This document shows, one piece after another, positions 34,737-43,466 of a stretch of 64,000 nt of DNA. Each line of letters starts with the position of its first letter. Position 1 is the first letter of the stretch. The notes under the pieces are model-generated. The model was given only the letters and a program-made list of their open reading frames with translations. It ran no database searches and was not told where the DNA came from. Location of the stretch: assembly GCA_016709385.1 (NCBI GenBank), contig JADJMW010000001.1, positions 496,001 to 560,000 of the forward strand. Reading direction: 5' to 3'. The translations under genes and the position numbers were made by a program. This DNA is from Candidatus Rubrivivax defluviihabitans (GTDB lineage: Bacteria; Pseudomonadota; Gammaproteobacteria; Burkholderiales; Burkholderiaceae_C).

Positions 34737-34788
34737 AAGATGCATCAAGCATATTGCTTTACGGCGCGCCCGTCGTTAAGATGCATCA
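34737..34788. promoter_or_regulatory. Direct repeat AAGATGCATCA, NsrR-like half-sites upstream of nnrS
   Basis: AAGATGCATCA occurs at 34737-34747 and 34778-34788, 41 bases apart (about four helical turns), 60-110 bases before nnrS. AAGATGCAT is the half-site of the NO-sensing repressor NsrR, and nnrS is a common NsrR target. The second half of each dyad is poorly conserved, so this stays tentative. Confidence 0.5.
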
Positions 34789-34847
34789 GACATCGATGTT
34801 TAGCCGATCCGGCGTCTGGCATCGATCACGAACCCTGCTCCCACGCC

Positions 34848-36041
34848 ATGACAACTTCCATTTCAACCCTCGCGGCCACCGCGCCGGCGCCCCGGGGCTG
34901 GCCGCTGCTGCGGCTCGGCTTCCGCCCCTTCTACCTGGGTGCCGCCGCCTACGGCATGCTGGCGGTGCCGCTGTGGATCGCCCTGCTGCTGGGCCAGGTG
35001 TCGTTGAACCTGAAGCTGGCCCCGGTGCTCTGGCACGCCCACGAGATGCTGTTCGGCTTCGCCGTGGCCGTGATCGTGGGTTTCCTGCTCACCGCAGGCA
35101 AGGCCTGGACCGGCCTGGCCACGCCGCGCGGCGGGGTGCTGGCTGCACTGGCCGGGCTGTGGCTGGCCGCCCGGCTGGCGGCTGTGTTTGCGCCCTATGC
35201 CGTCTATGCGGCGCTGGACCTGCTGCTGCTGCCGCTGGTGGCGGCCATCCTCATCTCGGTGCTGCTGCGCGCCGGCAACCGGCGCAACCTGCCGCTCGTC
35301 GCGATCCTGGTGCTGCTGACGGTGGCCAACGCGGCGTTCCACGGCGCGGTGATCGGCGTCATCGACATCGACCCGGTCCGCGCGCTGCATGCAGGGCTGG
35401 CGCTGGTGGTGATGATCGAGTGCGTGATCGCCGGCCGCGTGATTCCGGCCTTCACGATGTCGGCGCTGCCCGGCCTGAAGCTGCAGTCGCCGCGCGTTCT
35501 GGAACAGGCCACGCTGGCCACCACGGCCGTCGGCCTGGCGCTGTGGGTGCTGGCACCGCCCCAGGCTTTCACCGCCACGATCCTCGGCGCTGCCGCCTCG
35601 CTGCACGCCCAGCGGCTGTGGCGCTGGAAGCCGCTGCGCACGCGGGGGCGCCCGATCCTCTGGGTGCTGCACGCGGCCTATGCCTGGCTGCCGATCGGCC
35701 TGGTGCTGCTGGCCTTGTCGCAGCTCGGCGCGGTGGCTGTCTCGGCCGGCATCCACGCCTTGGCGGTGGGCGCCACCGGCGGGCTCATCATCGGCATGAT
35801 CACGCGCACCGCGCGCGGCCACACCGGCCGGCCGCTGCGGGTGTCACGGCTCGAGGTCACCGCCTACCTGCTGGTGGCCGGCGCCGCGGCGACCCGGGTC
35901 CTGCTGCCGCTGCTGGCGCCGCAGCACCTGCTCACCTGGCTGACGGCCGCTGCCGTGGCCTGGGGGCTGGCGTTTGCGCTCTATCTGTTCGTCTTCGCGC
36001 CCTGGCTGGTATCGCCCCGCCTCGACGGCAAGGACGGCTGA
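34848..36041 (+). CDS. nnrS: NnrS family membrane protein
   Basis: A 397-residue polytopic protein with about 12 hydrophobic helices. It has the family signatures GFRPFYLGAAAYG, WHAHEMLFGFAVAVIVGFLLTAGK (near residues 60-85), AGRVIPAF and GMITRTARGHTGR. NnrS is a heme- and copper-containing protein that protects cells during nitrosative stress. ATG 34848 follows a region with NsrR-like repeats. Divergent from the nirT operon; DUF2249-like and ferredoxin genes follow. Confidence 0.95.
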   Translation: MTTSISTLAATAPAPRGWPLLRLGFRPFYLGAAAYGMLAVPLWIALLLGQVSLNLKLAPVLWHAHEMLFGFAVAVIVGFLLTAGKAWTGLATPRGGVLAALAGLWLAARLAAVFAPYAVYAALDLLLLPLVAAILISVLLRAGNRRNLPLVAILVLLTVANAAFHGAVIGVIDIDPVRALHAGLALVVMIECVIAGRVIPAFTMSALPGLKLQSPRVLEQATLATTAVGLALWVLAPPQAFTATILGAAASLHAQRLWRWKPLRTRGRPILWVLHAAYAWLPIGLVLLALSQLGAVAVSAGIHALAVGATGGLIIGMITRTARGHTGRPLRVSRLEVTAYLLVAGAAATRVLLPLLAPQHLLTWLTAAAVAWGLAFALYLFVFAPWLVSPRLDGKDG

Positions 36042-36134
36042 GCGTCAGCCTGGTCCCTGCTCGTCTCGCCCCTTTCCCAGCGCACGCCGCGCAACCTGTC
36101 CACACCCTCTGTCAACCCGAAAGGAACATTCACC

Positions 36135-36440
36135 ATGTCCATCCACGCCACAGCCACGCCCGCCGCCGTCGACCTGCGCACGATCTCACCCCGCGATCGG
36201 CATGCCACGGTCTTCAGCCGCTTCGATGGCTTGCAGCCGGGGCAGTCGCTGCAACTGGTCAACGACCATGACCCCCTGCCGCTGCGCTTCCAGCTCGACG
36301 ACCGGGCCTCCGGTCAGTTCGAGTGGGCGGCGCTGGAATCCGGTCCGGCCGTCTGGCGCGTGCAGATCACCCGTGTCGGCGTCAAGCCCATCGTAGTGGT
36401 CGGCGACTCGTGCTGCTCCGGCGGCGCGTGCTGCGGCTGA
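36135..36440 (+). CDS. DUF2249-like protein with a Cys-rich C-terminal tail
   Basis: A 101-residue cytosolic protein. The body resembles DUF2249 (TVFSRFDGLQPGQSLQLVNDHDPLPLRFQL). DUF2249 proteins cluster with denitrification and NO-handling genes; function unknown. The extra tail DSCCSGGACCG carries four cysteines that could bind iron, copper or an Fe-S cluster. A clear AAAGGAACA site precedes the ATG. Between nnrS and a ferredoxin gene, likely one operon. Confidence 0.75.
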   Translation: MSIHATATPAAVDLRTISPRDRHATVFSRFDGLQPGQSLQLVNDHDPLPLRFQLDDRASGQFEWAALESGPAVWRVQITRVGVKPIVVVGDSCCSGGACCG

Positions 36441-36458
36441 CCCGCCGCGGGCCCGGCC

Positions 36459-36782
36459 ATGACCTTCGTCGTCACCGAGGCGTGCATACGCTGCAAGTAC
36501 ACCGACTGCGTGGACGTGTGCCCGGTCGATGCCTTCCGTGAAGGTCCGAACTTTCTCGTCATCGACCCCGACGACTGCATCGACTGCGCCGTCTGCGTGC
36601 CGGAGTGCCCGGTCAACGCCATCTTCGCCGAAGAGGACGTGCCGGGCGATCAGCAGCATTTCACGGCCTTGAATGCCGAGCTGGCTCGGGAGTGGAAACC
36701 CATCACCCGCACCAAACTGGCGCTGCCGGATGCCGAGGCATGGAGCCGCATCGAATCGAAGCTCGCCGAGCTGAAGCGATGA
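36459..36782 (+). CDS. fdxA: 7Fe ferredoxin FdxA
   Basis: A 107-residue ferredoxin of the [3Fe-4S][4Fe-4S] type. It starts TFVVTEACIRCKYTDCVDVCPVDAF, followed by the [4Fe-4S] motif CIDCAVCVPECPV, and a C-terminal extension of ~45 residues typical of FdxA. An electron donor in the cytosol; here it is 18 bases after the DUF2249-like gene. The convergent TonB receptor gene ends 36 bases downstream. Confidence 0.94.
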   Translation: MTFVVTEACIRCKYTDCVDVCPVDAFREGPNFLVIDPDDCIDCAVCVPECPVNAIFAEEDVPGDQQHFTALNAELAREWKPITRTKLALPDAEAWSRIESKLAELKR

Positions 36783-36818
36783 AGCACATGCGCGAGGGTC
36801 CGTCGACCCCCGAGGCAC

Positions 36819-38822
36819 CTACCAGCGCCCGCGCAGCGTCAGGCGCCAGGTGCGGGGCGGCTCCACGTGGGTGTACAGCGGCGAGACTTCCGCCAGCCGC
36901 ACGTCGCCCAGGTTCTGCACGCCCAGCGCCAGTTCCAGGCCCCAGGGCAGCAGCCGCGAAACCTGCGCGCCTACCAGGGTGAAACCGGGCGCGGGCTGGG
37001 GCGGCGCGGTGGCCACCGGGGCCGGCAGGAGCTGTTCGCCGCTGTATTCGGCGTACACGTTGGCGCGCCAGGCGGTGCCCTCCCAGTCGAGCTGCGCAGC
37101 GGCGGTGTGGCGTGGCCGCTTCTCCAGCCGCTGGCCGGTGTCGGTGCGGGCATCCAGGTAGGCGTAGTTCAGCCGCGCCGTGAAGCCTGCACCCAGCCCC
37201 TGGGCGATGGCCGCCTCCACGCCTTTCATGCGCGCCTGGGCCAGGTTCTCGTAGGTATAGGTGCCGATGCCGGGCACGGGGCCGGCGGCGACCAGGCGCA
37301 CCTCGATCAGGTCTTCCACGCGCTGCTCGTACAGCATCACCTGCACCTCGGTCGCGCCGGCGGCGTAGCCCGCGCCGAGCTCGATGCCGTCGCTGCGCTC
37401 GGGCTGCAGGTCCGGGTTGCCGATGAAGGTGTTGGGGCCTTCGGCGCGCTGCCCGGGCACGATCTGCTTCAGGTTCGGCGCCTTGAAGCCGTGGCTGTAG
37501 CCGCCCTTGACGGTCCATGCGGGGCTGGCCTGCCAGACGGCGTACACCCGTGGGCTCCATTCGTCGCCATAAAGCTCGTTGCGGTCGTGGCGCAGGCCCA
37601 GCGTGAGCAGGGTCTGGCGGTCCAGGGTCCACTCGTCCTGCACGAACAACGCCCGGTTCCGCGCCACCGATCGGCCGTCGGGCAGGCCGGGGTCCTCCAG
37701 CGACTCGTCGCGGGCCTCGAAGCCGACGGTCAGGCCGTGAGAACCCAGTGCCGAGCGCGCCTGGCCTTCGAGCACGCGGTCCTCGATGCGCTGCGGCGGG
37801 TTCACCGCCACGCCTTCGGTGCGCCGGTTCACCACGTCGACGCTGGCGCGGTACGCGCGCAACTGGCTGGTCCAGGCCGGCAGGCCGGCCGCGCCGGCCC
37901 AGTCGGCTTCCCAGCCCAGCGAGACGAGCGAGCGGTCGATGTCGTTGAAGGTCTGGTGGTAGCGGCGCTTGCCGCTGCGTTCGCGGGCGTCGGCCCAGCG
38001 TTCCTCGCGGCCGGCGCGGACCTCGAAGTCCACGCGCTGGCCGCCGGCCGCCGGGCCCGCGCCGCGCCAGCCCAGGCCCAGCCAGCCGTCGTTCTTGTCG
38101 CGTCCTTCCAGCTCCGAGATGCGCGGGTCCTCGGGCGAGGCCAGGGCTTCGACGCGCGTGGTCGCCGCCCCGGCGCGCAGCACGATGCCACCGCCGAGCG
38201 GGCCGTCGGCGCGCGCCGAAAGCCGATGGCCGTCGCCACCGCGGTTGCCTTCCGCGCGACTGCCCTCGGCCGTGGCGCCGAAGCGCCACTCGTTGCCGGG
38301 GTCGCGCGTGATGACGTTGACCACGCCGCCCATGGCCTCCGACCCATACAGCACCGACAGCGGGCCGCGCACGACCTCGACGCGCTCGATATCCTCCACC
38401 GCGATCCAGTCGTACTGGAAATCCGAGTGTCCGATGACGCCGTCGCTGGCGCCGATGCGCCGGCCGTCCACCAGGAACAGCGTGTGCTTGCTGTCCATGC
38501 CGCGCAGGCTGAGCACCTTGCGGCCACCAATGGCGCGGCCCTGCAGGCTGACGCCAGGTTCGGCGCGCAGCGCGTCGAGCAGGTTGTCGGCGCCGCGGGT
38601 TTCGATCTCCTGCCGCGTCACCACGCTCAGCGCGGCGGGTGCCAGGTTTTCCAGCATCAGGTGCCGCGTGGCGGTGACCACCACGCTCGGTGCCGCCTCT
38701 TGCGCGCTCACCACCGTCGAGGCCGCGACCGCCACGACCGCGGGCAGGCAGACCAGGGTGCGACCGGCAAGCCACCGGCGAGGGGTGCCGCGCGGCGCGC
38801 GGAGGCAGGGGGCAACGTTCAT
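36819..38822 (-). CDS. TonB-dependent outer-membrane receptor
   Basis: A 667-residue receptor with a signal peptide (ending near STVVSAQ), a TonB-box-like VVVTATR, a plug domain (LLDALRAEPGVSLQGR, LSLRGMDSKHTLFLVDGRRI, VRGPLSVLYGSEAMGGVVNV) and a beta barrel with the terminal aromatic RLTLRGRW. It resembles the FepA/CirA group of siderophore or metal receptors. The ligand is unknown; the site between fdxA and nirS suggests metal supply (iron or copper) for denitrification. Divergent from nirS across a 277-bp gap. Confidence 0.9.
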   Translation of the reverse strand: MNVAPCLRAPRGTPRRWLAGRTLVCLPAVVAVAASTVVSAQEAAPSVVVTATRHLMLENLAPAALSVVTRQEIETRGADNLLDALRAEPGVSLQGRAIGGRKVLSLRGMDSKHTLFLVDGRRIGASDGVIGHSDFQYDWIAVEDIERVEVVRGPLSVLYGSEAMGGVVNVITRDPGNEWRFGATAEGSRAEGNRGGDGHRLSARADGPLGGGIVLRAGAATTRVEALASPEDPRISELEGRDKNDGWLGLGWRGAGPAAGGQRVDFEVRAGREERWADARERSGKRRYHQTFNDIDRSLVSLGWEADWAGAAGLPAWTSQLRAYRASVDVVNRRTEGVAVNPPQRIEDRVLEGQARSALGSHGLTVGFEARDESLEDPGLPDGRSVARNRALFVQDEWTLDRQTLLTLGLRHDRNELYGDEWSPRVYAVWQASPAWTVKGGYSHGFKAPNLKQIVPGQRAEGPNTFIGNPDLQPERSDGIELGAGYAAGATEVQVMLYEQRVEDLIEVRLVAAGPVPGIGTYTYENLAQARMKGVEAAIAQGLGAGFTARLNYAYLDARTDTGQRLEKRPRHTAAAQLDWEGTAWRANVYAEYSGEQLLPAPVATAPPQPAPGFTLVGAQVSRLLPWGLELALGVQNLGDVRLAEVSPLYTHVEPPRTWRLTLRGRW

Positions 38823-38999
38823 GGGTGATGGATGGATGGGCGCGCAGGCCGTCGATCGCCGCGCGAGGCGAGTATCGTCGACGCGCCCGTCTCGCGCGTC
38901 CTTGAACTGCTTCGGCTTGCACCGGGAACGCGCCGGCCTCGTGCGGCGCGCCAGGCGGCTTGCGCGTGGTGTCGCTAAAAAGCGCCTCCCGAGTTACCC

Positions 39000-39013
39000 T
39001 TGAACCAGTTTAA
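39000..39013. promoter_or_regulatory. FNR/Dnr-like dyad upstream of nirS
   Basis: TTGAACCAGTTTAA has the FNR-family TTGA-N6-TTAA half-sites with one core mismatch. It lies 87-100 bases before the nirS start codon. nirS is Dnr/FNR controlled in well-studied denitrifiers, so it is a plausible but weak site. Confidence 0.4.
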
Positions 39014-39099
39014 GGAAAGACCCTAAGGCAAGCACGACGATTCCACGTGAGTCGAGTTGTTCTCATCACCCGCTTCACATCAACGACGAAGGAAATCCG

Positions 39100-40824
39100 A
39101 TGAAGGTCCTGAAGTCCCTGAAGAGATTCATTCCCATGGCCGCGACGCTGGCCCTGGCCGTCTCGTTCGGCGCCCACGCACAGGAGAAGAAGGGCGTCAC
39201 CGAATCCGAGCTGAAATACCAGGCCGGCGCCTCGCCGCTGGCCGGCGAGGCCATGTACCAGTCGACGAACCCCAAGGCCCCGCCGATGACGAAGGCCGAG
39301 TTCGACAGCGCGCGCAAGATCTATTTCGAGCGCTGCGCCGGCTGCCATGGCGTGCTGCGCAAGGGCGCCACCGGCAAGCCGCTGACGCCCGACATCACGC
39401 AGGAAAAGGGCACCGAATACCTGAAGGTCTTCATCGCCTACGGCTCGCCCGCGGGCATGCCCAACTGGCAGACCAGCGGCGAGATGGACGAGAAGACCGT
39501 CGACCTGATGGCGCGCTACATCCAGCACGATCCGCCGGTGCCGCCGGAGTTCGGCATGGCCGACATGAAGGCGACCTGGAAGGTCATCGTGCCGCCGGAT
39601 CAGCGGCCGACGAAGAAGATGAACGACTACAACATCGCCAACATCTTCTCGACCACGCTGCGTGACACCGGCGAGGTGGCGCTGATCGACGGCGACACCA
39701 AGAAGATCATCAATATCGTCAAGACGGGTTACGCGGTGCACATCAGCCGCACCTCTGCCAGCGGGCGCTACCTGTTCGTGATCGGGCGCGACGCCAAGAT
39801 CAACATGATCGACCTGTGGATGCCCAAGCCCGACAACGTGGCCGAGATCCGCATCGGCCTGGAGGCGCGCAGCGTCGACACCAGCAAGTTCAAGGGCTAC
39901 GAGGACAAGCTGGCGATCGCCGGCGCCTACTGGCCGCCGCAGTTCGTGATCATGGACGGCAATACGCTGGAGCCCAAGCGGATCGTCAGCACCCGCGGCA
40001 TGACGGTGGACACGCAGGAATTCCACCCCGAGCCGCGCGTGGCCGCCATCGTTGCCAGCCACTACAAGCCCGAATTCATCGTCAACGTCAAGGAGACGGG
40101 CAAGTCGCTGCTGGTCGATTACTCGAACATCAACGCGTTGAGGATCACCGAGATCGGCTCGGCCCGCTACCTGCACGACGGCGGCTGGGACGCGAGCAAG
40201 CGCTACTTCATGGTTGCGGCCAACAACAGCAACAAGATCGCCGCCATCGACGCCAAGGACGGCAAGCTGCAGGCGCTGATCGACGTGGGCAAGATCCCGC
40301 ACCCCGGACGTGGCGCCAACTTCAAGCACCCGACCTACGGGCCGGTGTGGGCGACCAGCCACCTCGGTGACGAGACCGTGGCGCTGATCAGCACCGACCC
40401 CAAGCGCAAGGACGGCTTCAAGATGGTGCAATCGCTCAAGGCGCAGGGCGGTGGCTCGCTGTTCATCAAGACGCACCCGAAGTCGAACCACCTCTACGTC
40501 GATACGCCGCTCAATCCCGACACCGCGCTCTCGCAGTCGGTGGCGGTGTTCGACATCAACAATCTGGCCAAGGGCTTCACCGTGCTGCCCATCGCCCAGT
40601 GGGCCGACCTGAAGGACGACGGCGCCAAGCGCGTGGTGCAGCCCGAGTACAACAAGGCCGGCGACGAGGTCTGGTTCTCCGTCTGGTCAGCCAAGAACAA
40701 GGAAAGCGCGTTAGTGGTCGTGGACGACAAGACCCTGAAGCTGAAGGCGGTGATCAAGGATCCGCGCCTGATCACGCCGACGGGCCACTTCAACGTCCAC
40801 AATACGCAACACGACATCTACTGA
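39100..40824 (+). CDS. nirS: Cytochrome cd1 nitrite reductase
   Basis: A 574-residue periplasmic enzyme reducing nitrite to NO. It has a signal peptide (about residues 1-27), a heme c domain with CAGCH at 79-83, and an eight-bladed d1-heme propeller. Conserved d1 blocks include TGYAVHISRTSASGRY, EFHPEPRVAAIVASHYKPE (active-site His region), ANNSNKIAAIDAKDG and the C-terminal PTGHFNVHNTQHDIY. It receives electrons from small cytochromes c such as the adjacent NirM. An FNR-like dyad lies upstream. Confidence 0.98.
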   Translation: MKVLKSLKRFIPMAATLALAVSFGAHAQEKKGVTESELKYQAGASPLAGEAMYQSTNPKAPPMTKAEFDSARKIYFERCAGCHGVLRKGATGKPLTPDITQEKGTEYLKVFIAYGSPAGMPNWQTSGEMDEKTVDLMARYIQHDPPVPPEFGMADMKATWKVIVPPDQRPTKKMNDYNIANIFSTTLRDTGEVALIDGDTKKIINIVKTGYAVHISRTSASGRYLFVIGRDAKINMIDLWMPKPDNVAEIRIGLEARSVDTSKFKGYEDKLAIAGAYWPPQFVIMDGNTLEPKRIVSTRGMTVDTQEFHPEPRVAAIVASHYKPEFIVNVKETGKSLLVDYSNINALRITEIGSARYLHDGGWDASKRYFMVAANNSNKIAAIDAKDGKLQALIDVGKIPHPGRGANFKHPTYGPVWATSHLGDETVALISTDPKRKDGFKMVQSLKAQGGGSLFIKTHPKSNHLYVDTPLNPDTALSQSVAVFDINNLAKGFTVLPIAQWADLKDDGAKRVVQPEYNKAGDEVWFSVWSAKNKESALVVVDDKTLKLKAVIKDPRLITPTGHFNVHNTQHDIY

Positions 40825-40858
40825 AAATCGGCTGTCAACCACTTTAGGAGTTTTGCAG

Positions 40859-41179
40859 ATGCGCACATGGATCACCCTTCTCGGCACGGCCGCCATCGGG
40901 CTGGCAGTCAGCCTGCCGGCTCACGCCAACCCCGAGGCCAATATGAAGACGGCCGGCTGCTTCGCCTGCCACACCGTCGACAAGAAGCTCGTCGGACCCT
41001 CGTACAAGGACGTCGCTGCCAAGTACAAAGGGCAGGCCGATGCGGTCGCCAAGCTGACCGAAAAGTCGCGCAACGGTGGCAAGGGCGTCTGGGGCCAGAT
41101 CCCGATGCCTCCGAACCCGGTGGCCAAGATCTCGGACGCCGACCTCAAGGCTGCCGTGGAGTGGATCCTGAAGCAGTAA
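40859..41179 (+). CDS. nirM: Cytochrome c551 (NirM type)
   Basis: A 106-residue periplasmic carrier with a signal peptide (ending PAHA), heme site CFACH at 34-38, and an axial methionine in GQIPMPPNP (Met 83), as in c551 of Pseudomonas. It is the standard electron donor to NirS. AGGAG lies upstream of ATG 40859. Lies 34 bases after nirS and is clearly co-transcribed. A NirC assignment is less likely given the c551 pattern. Confidence 0.9.
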   Translation: MRTWITLLGTAAIGLAVSLPAHANPEANMKTAGCFACHTVDKKLVGPSYKDVAAKYKGQADAVAKLTEKSRNGGKGVWGQIPMPPNPVAKISDADLKAAVEWILKQ

Positions 41180-41233
41180 GGCCATGAGGGCCGATCGTCG
41201 TGGTCGGCAAGGCAGGACTGCAGGGCCGAGGGC

Positions 41234-42427
41234 ATGCAGCGCAGGGCGGCACTGACCGCCCTGGTTTGCTTCGGGGCCGGGCCGGCGGCAGGGCCGCGCG
41301 CCCGGGCTGGCGCGGCTGGGCATCCAGGCATTCTGGCTTGGGGACCTGGGGGGTGTTGGGTCGCCGCAGGCGGTGCTACTGAACTGACCCGGCTGCCGGA
41401 TGCACCCGCACCGGCCATCGACCCCGTGCCCGTGGCCGGCGGACTGTGGCTGGTGGCCACCGACGGCAGCCTGCGCTGCTGGGAGCCGGCCGACGGCTCG
41501 AGTTGGCGGTTGCGCTGCAGGGTCGCGTTGGAAACGCCCGTGCATGCCCTGGCCGCCAGCCCCGACGGTCGCTGGGCCTTGGTCGCGTACGGCCAGCGGC
41601 TGAGCCTCGTCGATGCGCCAGGCGCGGTCGTCAAGACCTTCGAAGGCCGCGACCTCGGGCGCACGCGCCAAGGCGCCGCCACCGTGCTGTTCAGCCTGCC
41701 GCAGCGGCAGAGCTTCTTCGCCGCCTGGCCGGCGCTGGGCGAGTCCTGGGAGATCTCGCTCGACCCGGACGCCGCGCCCCTCTTCGACGGCCTGGTGCAC
41801 GACTACCGCATGGGCGAGGGGATTGCCGCGCCGGGTTATCTGGGCGCGCGGCGGGCCCCGCTGGGCCAACCTATGCCCGACTTCGGCTTTGCCGATCGGC
41901 GGGTACCCTGGTTGGCCGGGATGCAGGGCGACGAGGCCGTGGTCGTGCACCTGGACGTGCGCCGCCGCATCGCCGCGCTGCGCGTGCCCGGCGCCAATCC
42001 CGCCGGCGCGGCGTTGCGGCCGCCCTCGCGCGGCCGAGGCACGATCCAGTGGTGGCTGCCGGCGGGCCACGAGATCCACGTCTTCGATACTGCGCGCTGG
42101 GTCCGTCTGGCCACGCACACCCTACCCGGACCGGTGCTGCAACTGCAGGCCACCGACGAGACCGTGTGGGCGCTGGTCGGCGAGCGGGCCGGCGCGACCC
42201 TATTCACCCTGGGCGACAGCCAGCCCGATGCATGGCAACGTGTGGGCGCCGGGGCGGCGGCCTTGTCCGCCTTGCGCGCAGCGCCCCGCACGCCCCAGGT
42301 GCTGGTGCTGCGGGCCGCCGATGCGCACGAGCTGCTGCTGCTCGATGCCGGTGGGGCGGTGCTGCGCCGCTGGTCCGTGCCGAAAGGCGTCGGACTCGAT
42401 GGCGTCGCCTGGTGGCCGGTGGCATGA
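41234..42427 (+). CDS. nirF: NirF-like d1 heme biosynthesis protein
   Basis: A 397-residue beta-propeller of the NirF family. It has the family block WEISLDPDAAPLFDG then LVHDYRMGEGIAAPGYL near residues 175-205, and ALRVPGANPAG later. NirF acts late in d1 heme formation and binds the cofactor. The N-terminus looks like a signal/lipoprotein-type hydrophobic leader rich in Ala and Gly. It directly follows nirS-nirM, but nirD/L, G, H, J and E are absent here. Confidence 0.88.
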   Translation: MQRRAALTALVCFGAGPAAGPRARAGAAGHPGILAWGPGGCWVAAGGATELTRLPDAPAPAIDPVPVAGGLWLVATDGSLRCWEPADGSSWRLRCRVALETPVHALAASPDGRWALVAYGQRLSLVDAPGAVVKTFEGRDLGRTRQGAATVLFSLPQRQSFFAAWPALGESWEISLDPDAAPLFDGLVHDYRMGEGIAAPGYLGARRAPLGQPMPDFGFADRRVPWLAGMQGDEAVVVHLDVRRRIAALRVPGANPAGAALRPPSRGRGTIQWWLPAGHEIHVFDTARWVRLATHTLPGPVLQLQATDETVWALVGERAGATLFTLGDSQPDAWQRVGAGAAALSALRAAPRTPQVLVLRAADAHELLLLDAGGAVLRRWSVPKGVGLDGVAWWPVA

Positions 42428-42430
42428 AAG

Positions 42431-43261
42431 TCAGGATTCGGCGCGGCGGCCCAGTCCCAGCATCAGCGCCAGTCCAAGTGCGGCGCCGATGTTGTGCAGC
42501 AGGACCCAGGCCGGCGCCGCCGCACTGCCGGCGGCGGCTGCGGCGAGCACGAACTGCAGGCCGGTCATCGACAGCAGGCTGGTGCCATCGACGCGGTGGC
42601 CCTGCCGGCGTGCCGCCATTCCGACACCCAGCGAACAGCTGCCGGCCACCAGCGCCAGCACCATGTGCGCCACCGGTGCGGCACTCCAGTGACCGCTGCC
42701 CGACAGCGCGCCGAACGCGGCCTGGGCCATCCAGAGCGCGGCGCCGAGCCGCGCCCAGCGCCTGAGCGTGGGGCTGGCCTCGGGCCAGCCCGCAAGCTGC
42801 GTGGCCAGCCGCCAGCTCAGGCCCAGCATCAGCAGTCCGCCCAGAAGATTGCCCAGCAGCACGCCCGAGGCGCGCGAACCCGGTGTCACGATGCCCAGCA
42901 CCGACAAGGCCAAAGCCAGGACCAGCAGCGCCAGCGCGAGCCGCCCCGCCGCCCAACGCCGCGGCGGCTTCGCCAGCGTCAGCGCGGCCACCGCGATCAC
43001 CACCAGCAGCACCAGCGTGGCCGAGGCGCGATGCGTGCCGCGCACCAACGCCAGCGTGGCCGGCGCACCGAGCATTGGCGGTACCATAGCTGCCGCGACG
43101 GGACGGTCGGCGCTGCGGCAGGCGGGCCAGTCGAAGCAAGCCGGCCGCGGCTGCGCCAGCCGCAGCCAGGCGCTGGCCGTGGTGACGACGAGCATCAACA
43201 GCACGCAGGCCCAGGCCAGGCGACGCAGCAGCGTCAGGCGGGAATCGGCGGTCGTGACCAT
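42431..43261 (-). CDS. CtaA/COX15-like heme A synthase homologue
   Basis: A 276-residue protein with about eight hydrophobic helices in two repeats. Heme-site histidines are seen in RGTHRASATL (first repeat) and in VAHMVLALV and LLHNIGAALG (second repeat). At the fourth expected site, in LLGNLLGGLLML, the usual His is Asn. CtaA converts heme O to heme A. Being next to the heme-copper operon and ctaB, it probably supplies that complex. It ends 3 bases after nirF on the opposite strand. Confidence 0.82.
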   Translation of the reverse strand: MVTTADSRLTLLRRLAWACVLLMLVVTTASAWLRLAQPRPACFDWPACRSADRPVAAAMVPPMLGAPATLALVRGTHRASATLVLLVVIAVAALTLAKPPRRWAAGRLALALLVLALALSVLGIVTPGSRASGVLLGNLLGGLLMLGLSWRLATQLAGWPEASPTLRRWARLGAALWMAQAAFGALSGSGHWSAAPVAHMVLALVAGSCSLGVGMAARRQGHRVDGTSLLSMTGLQFVLAAAAAGSAAAPAWVLLHNIGAALGLALMLGLGRRAES

Positions 43262-43344
43262 GAGCGCATTCGAAGGGCGTCGTGCTTCATCGTAAGGGCG
43301 AATCCGGGGTGCTCTGCACCTGGGGCTGTGCAACGATCGATTCC

Positions 43345-43358
43345 TTGAACTGGTTCAT
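43345..43358. promoter_or_regulatory. FNR-family-like dyad upstream of the heme-copper operon
   Basis: TTGAACTGGTTCAT has the TTGA-N6-TCA half-sites of the Crp/FNR family, in the divergent gap between the ctaA-like gene and the operon. The identical 14-mer occurs at 18556-18569 in the hsp20 leader, where it may be chance. Confidence 0.4.
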
Positions 43359-43466
43359 TTTCCGGCGCGGCGGGCGCGCCACAGAATCCCCCGGCTTGCC
43401 GCGAGCTCGCTCGTCTTGCCTTGCGGCACCCCCCACGCCCTTGCGACTGCAACGAAGGAGACCACC

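Noticed and set aside
38823..39099. Possible cobalamin riboswitch upstream of the TonB receptor
   Set aside because: A GGTGCAAGCCG-like core is present on the minus strand, but no B12 box or the other conserved elements could be found.
39100..42427. Complete nir operon
   Set aside because: Only nirS, nirM and nirF are present; no nirE, J, D, L, G or H frames are recognisable between 41 and 43 kb.
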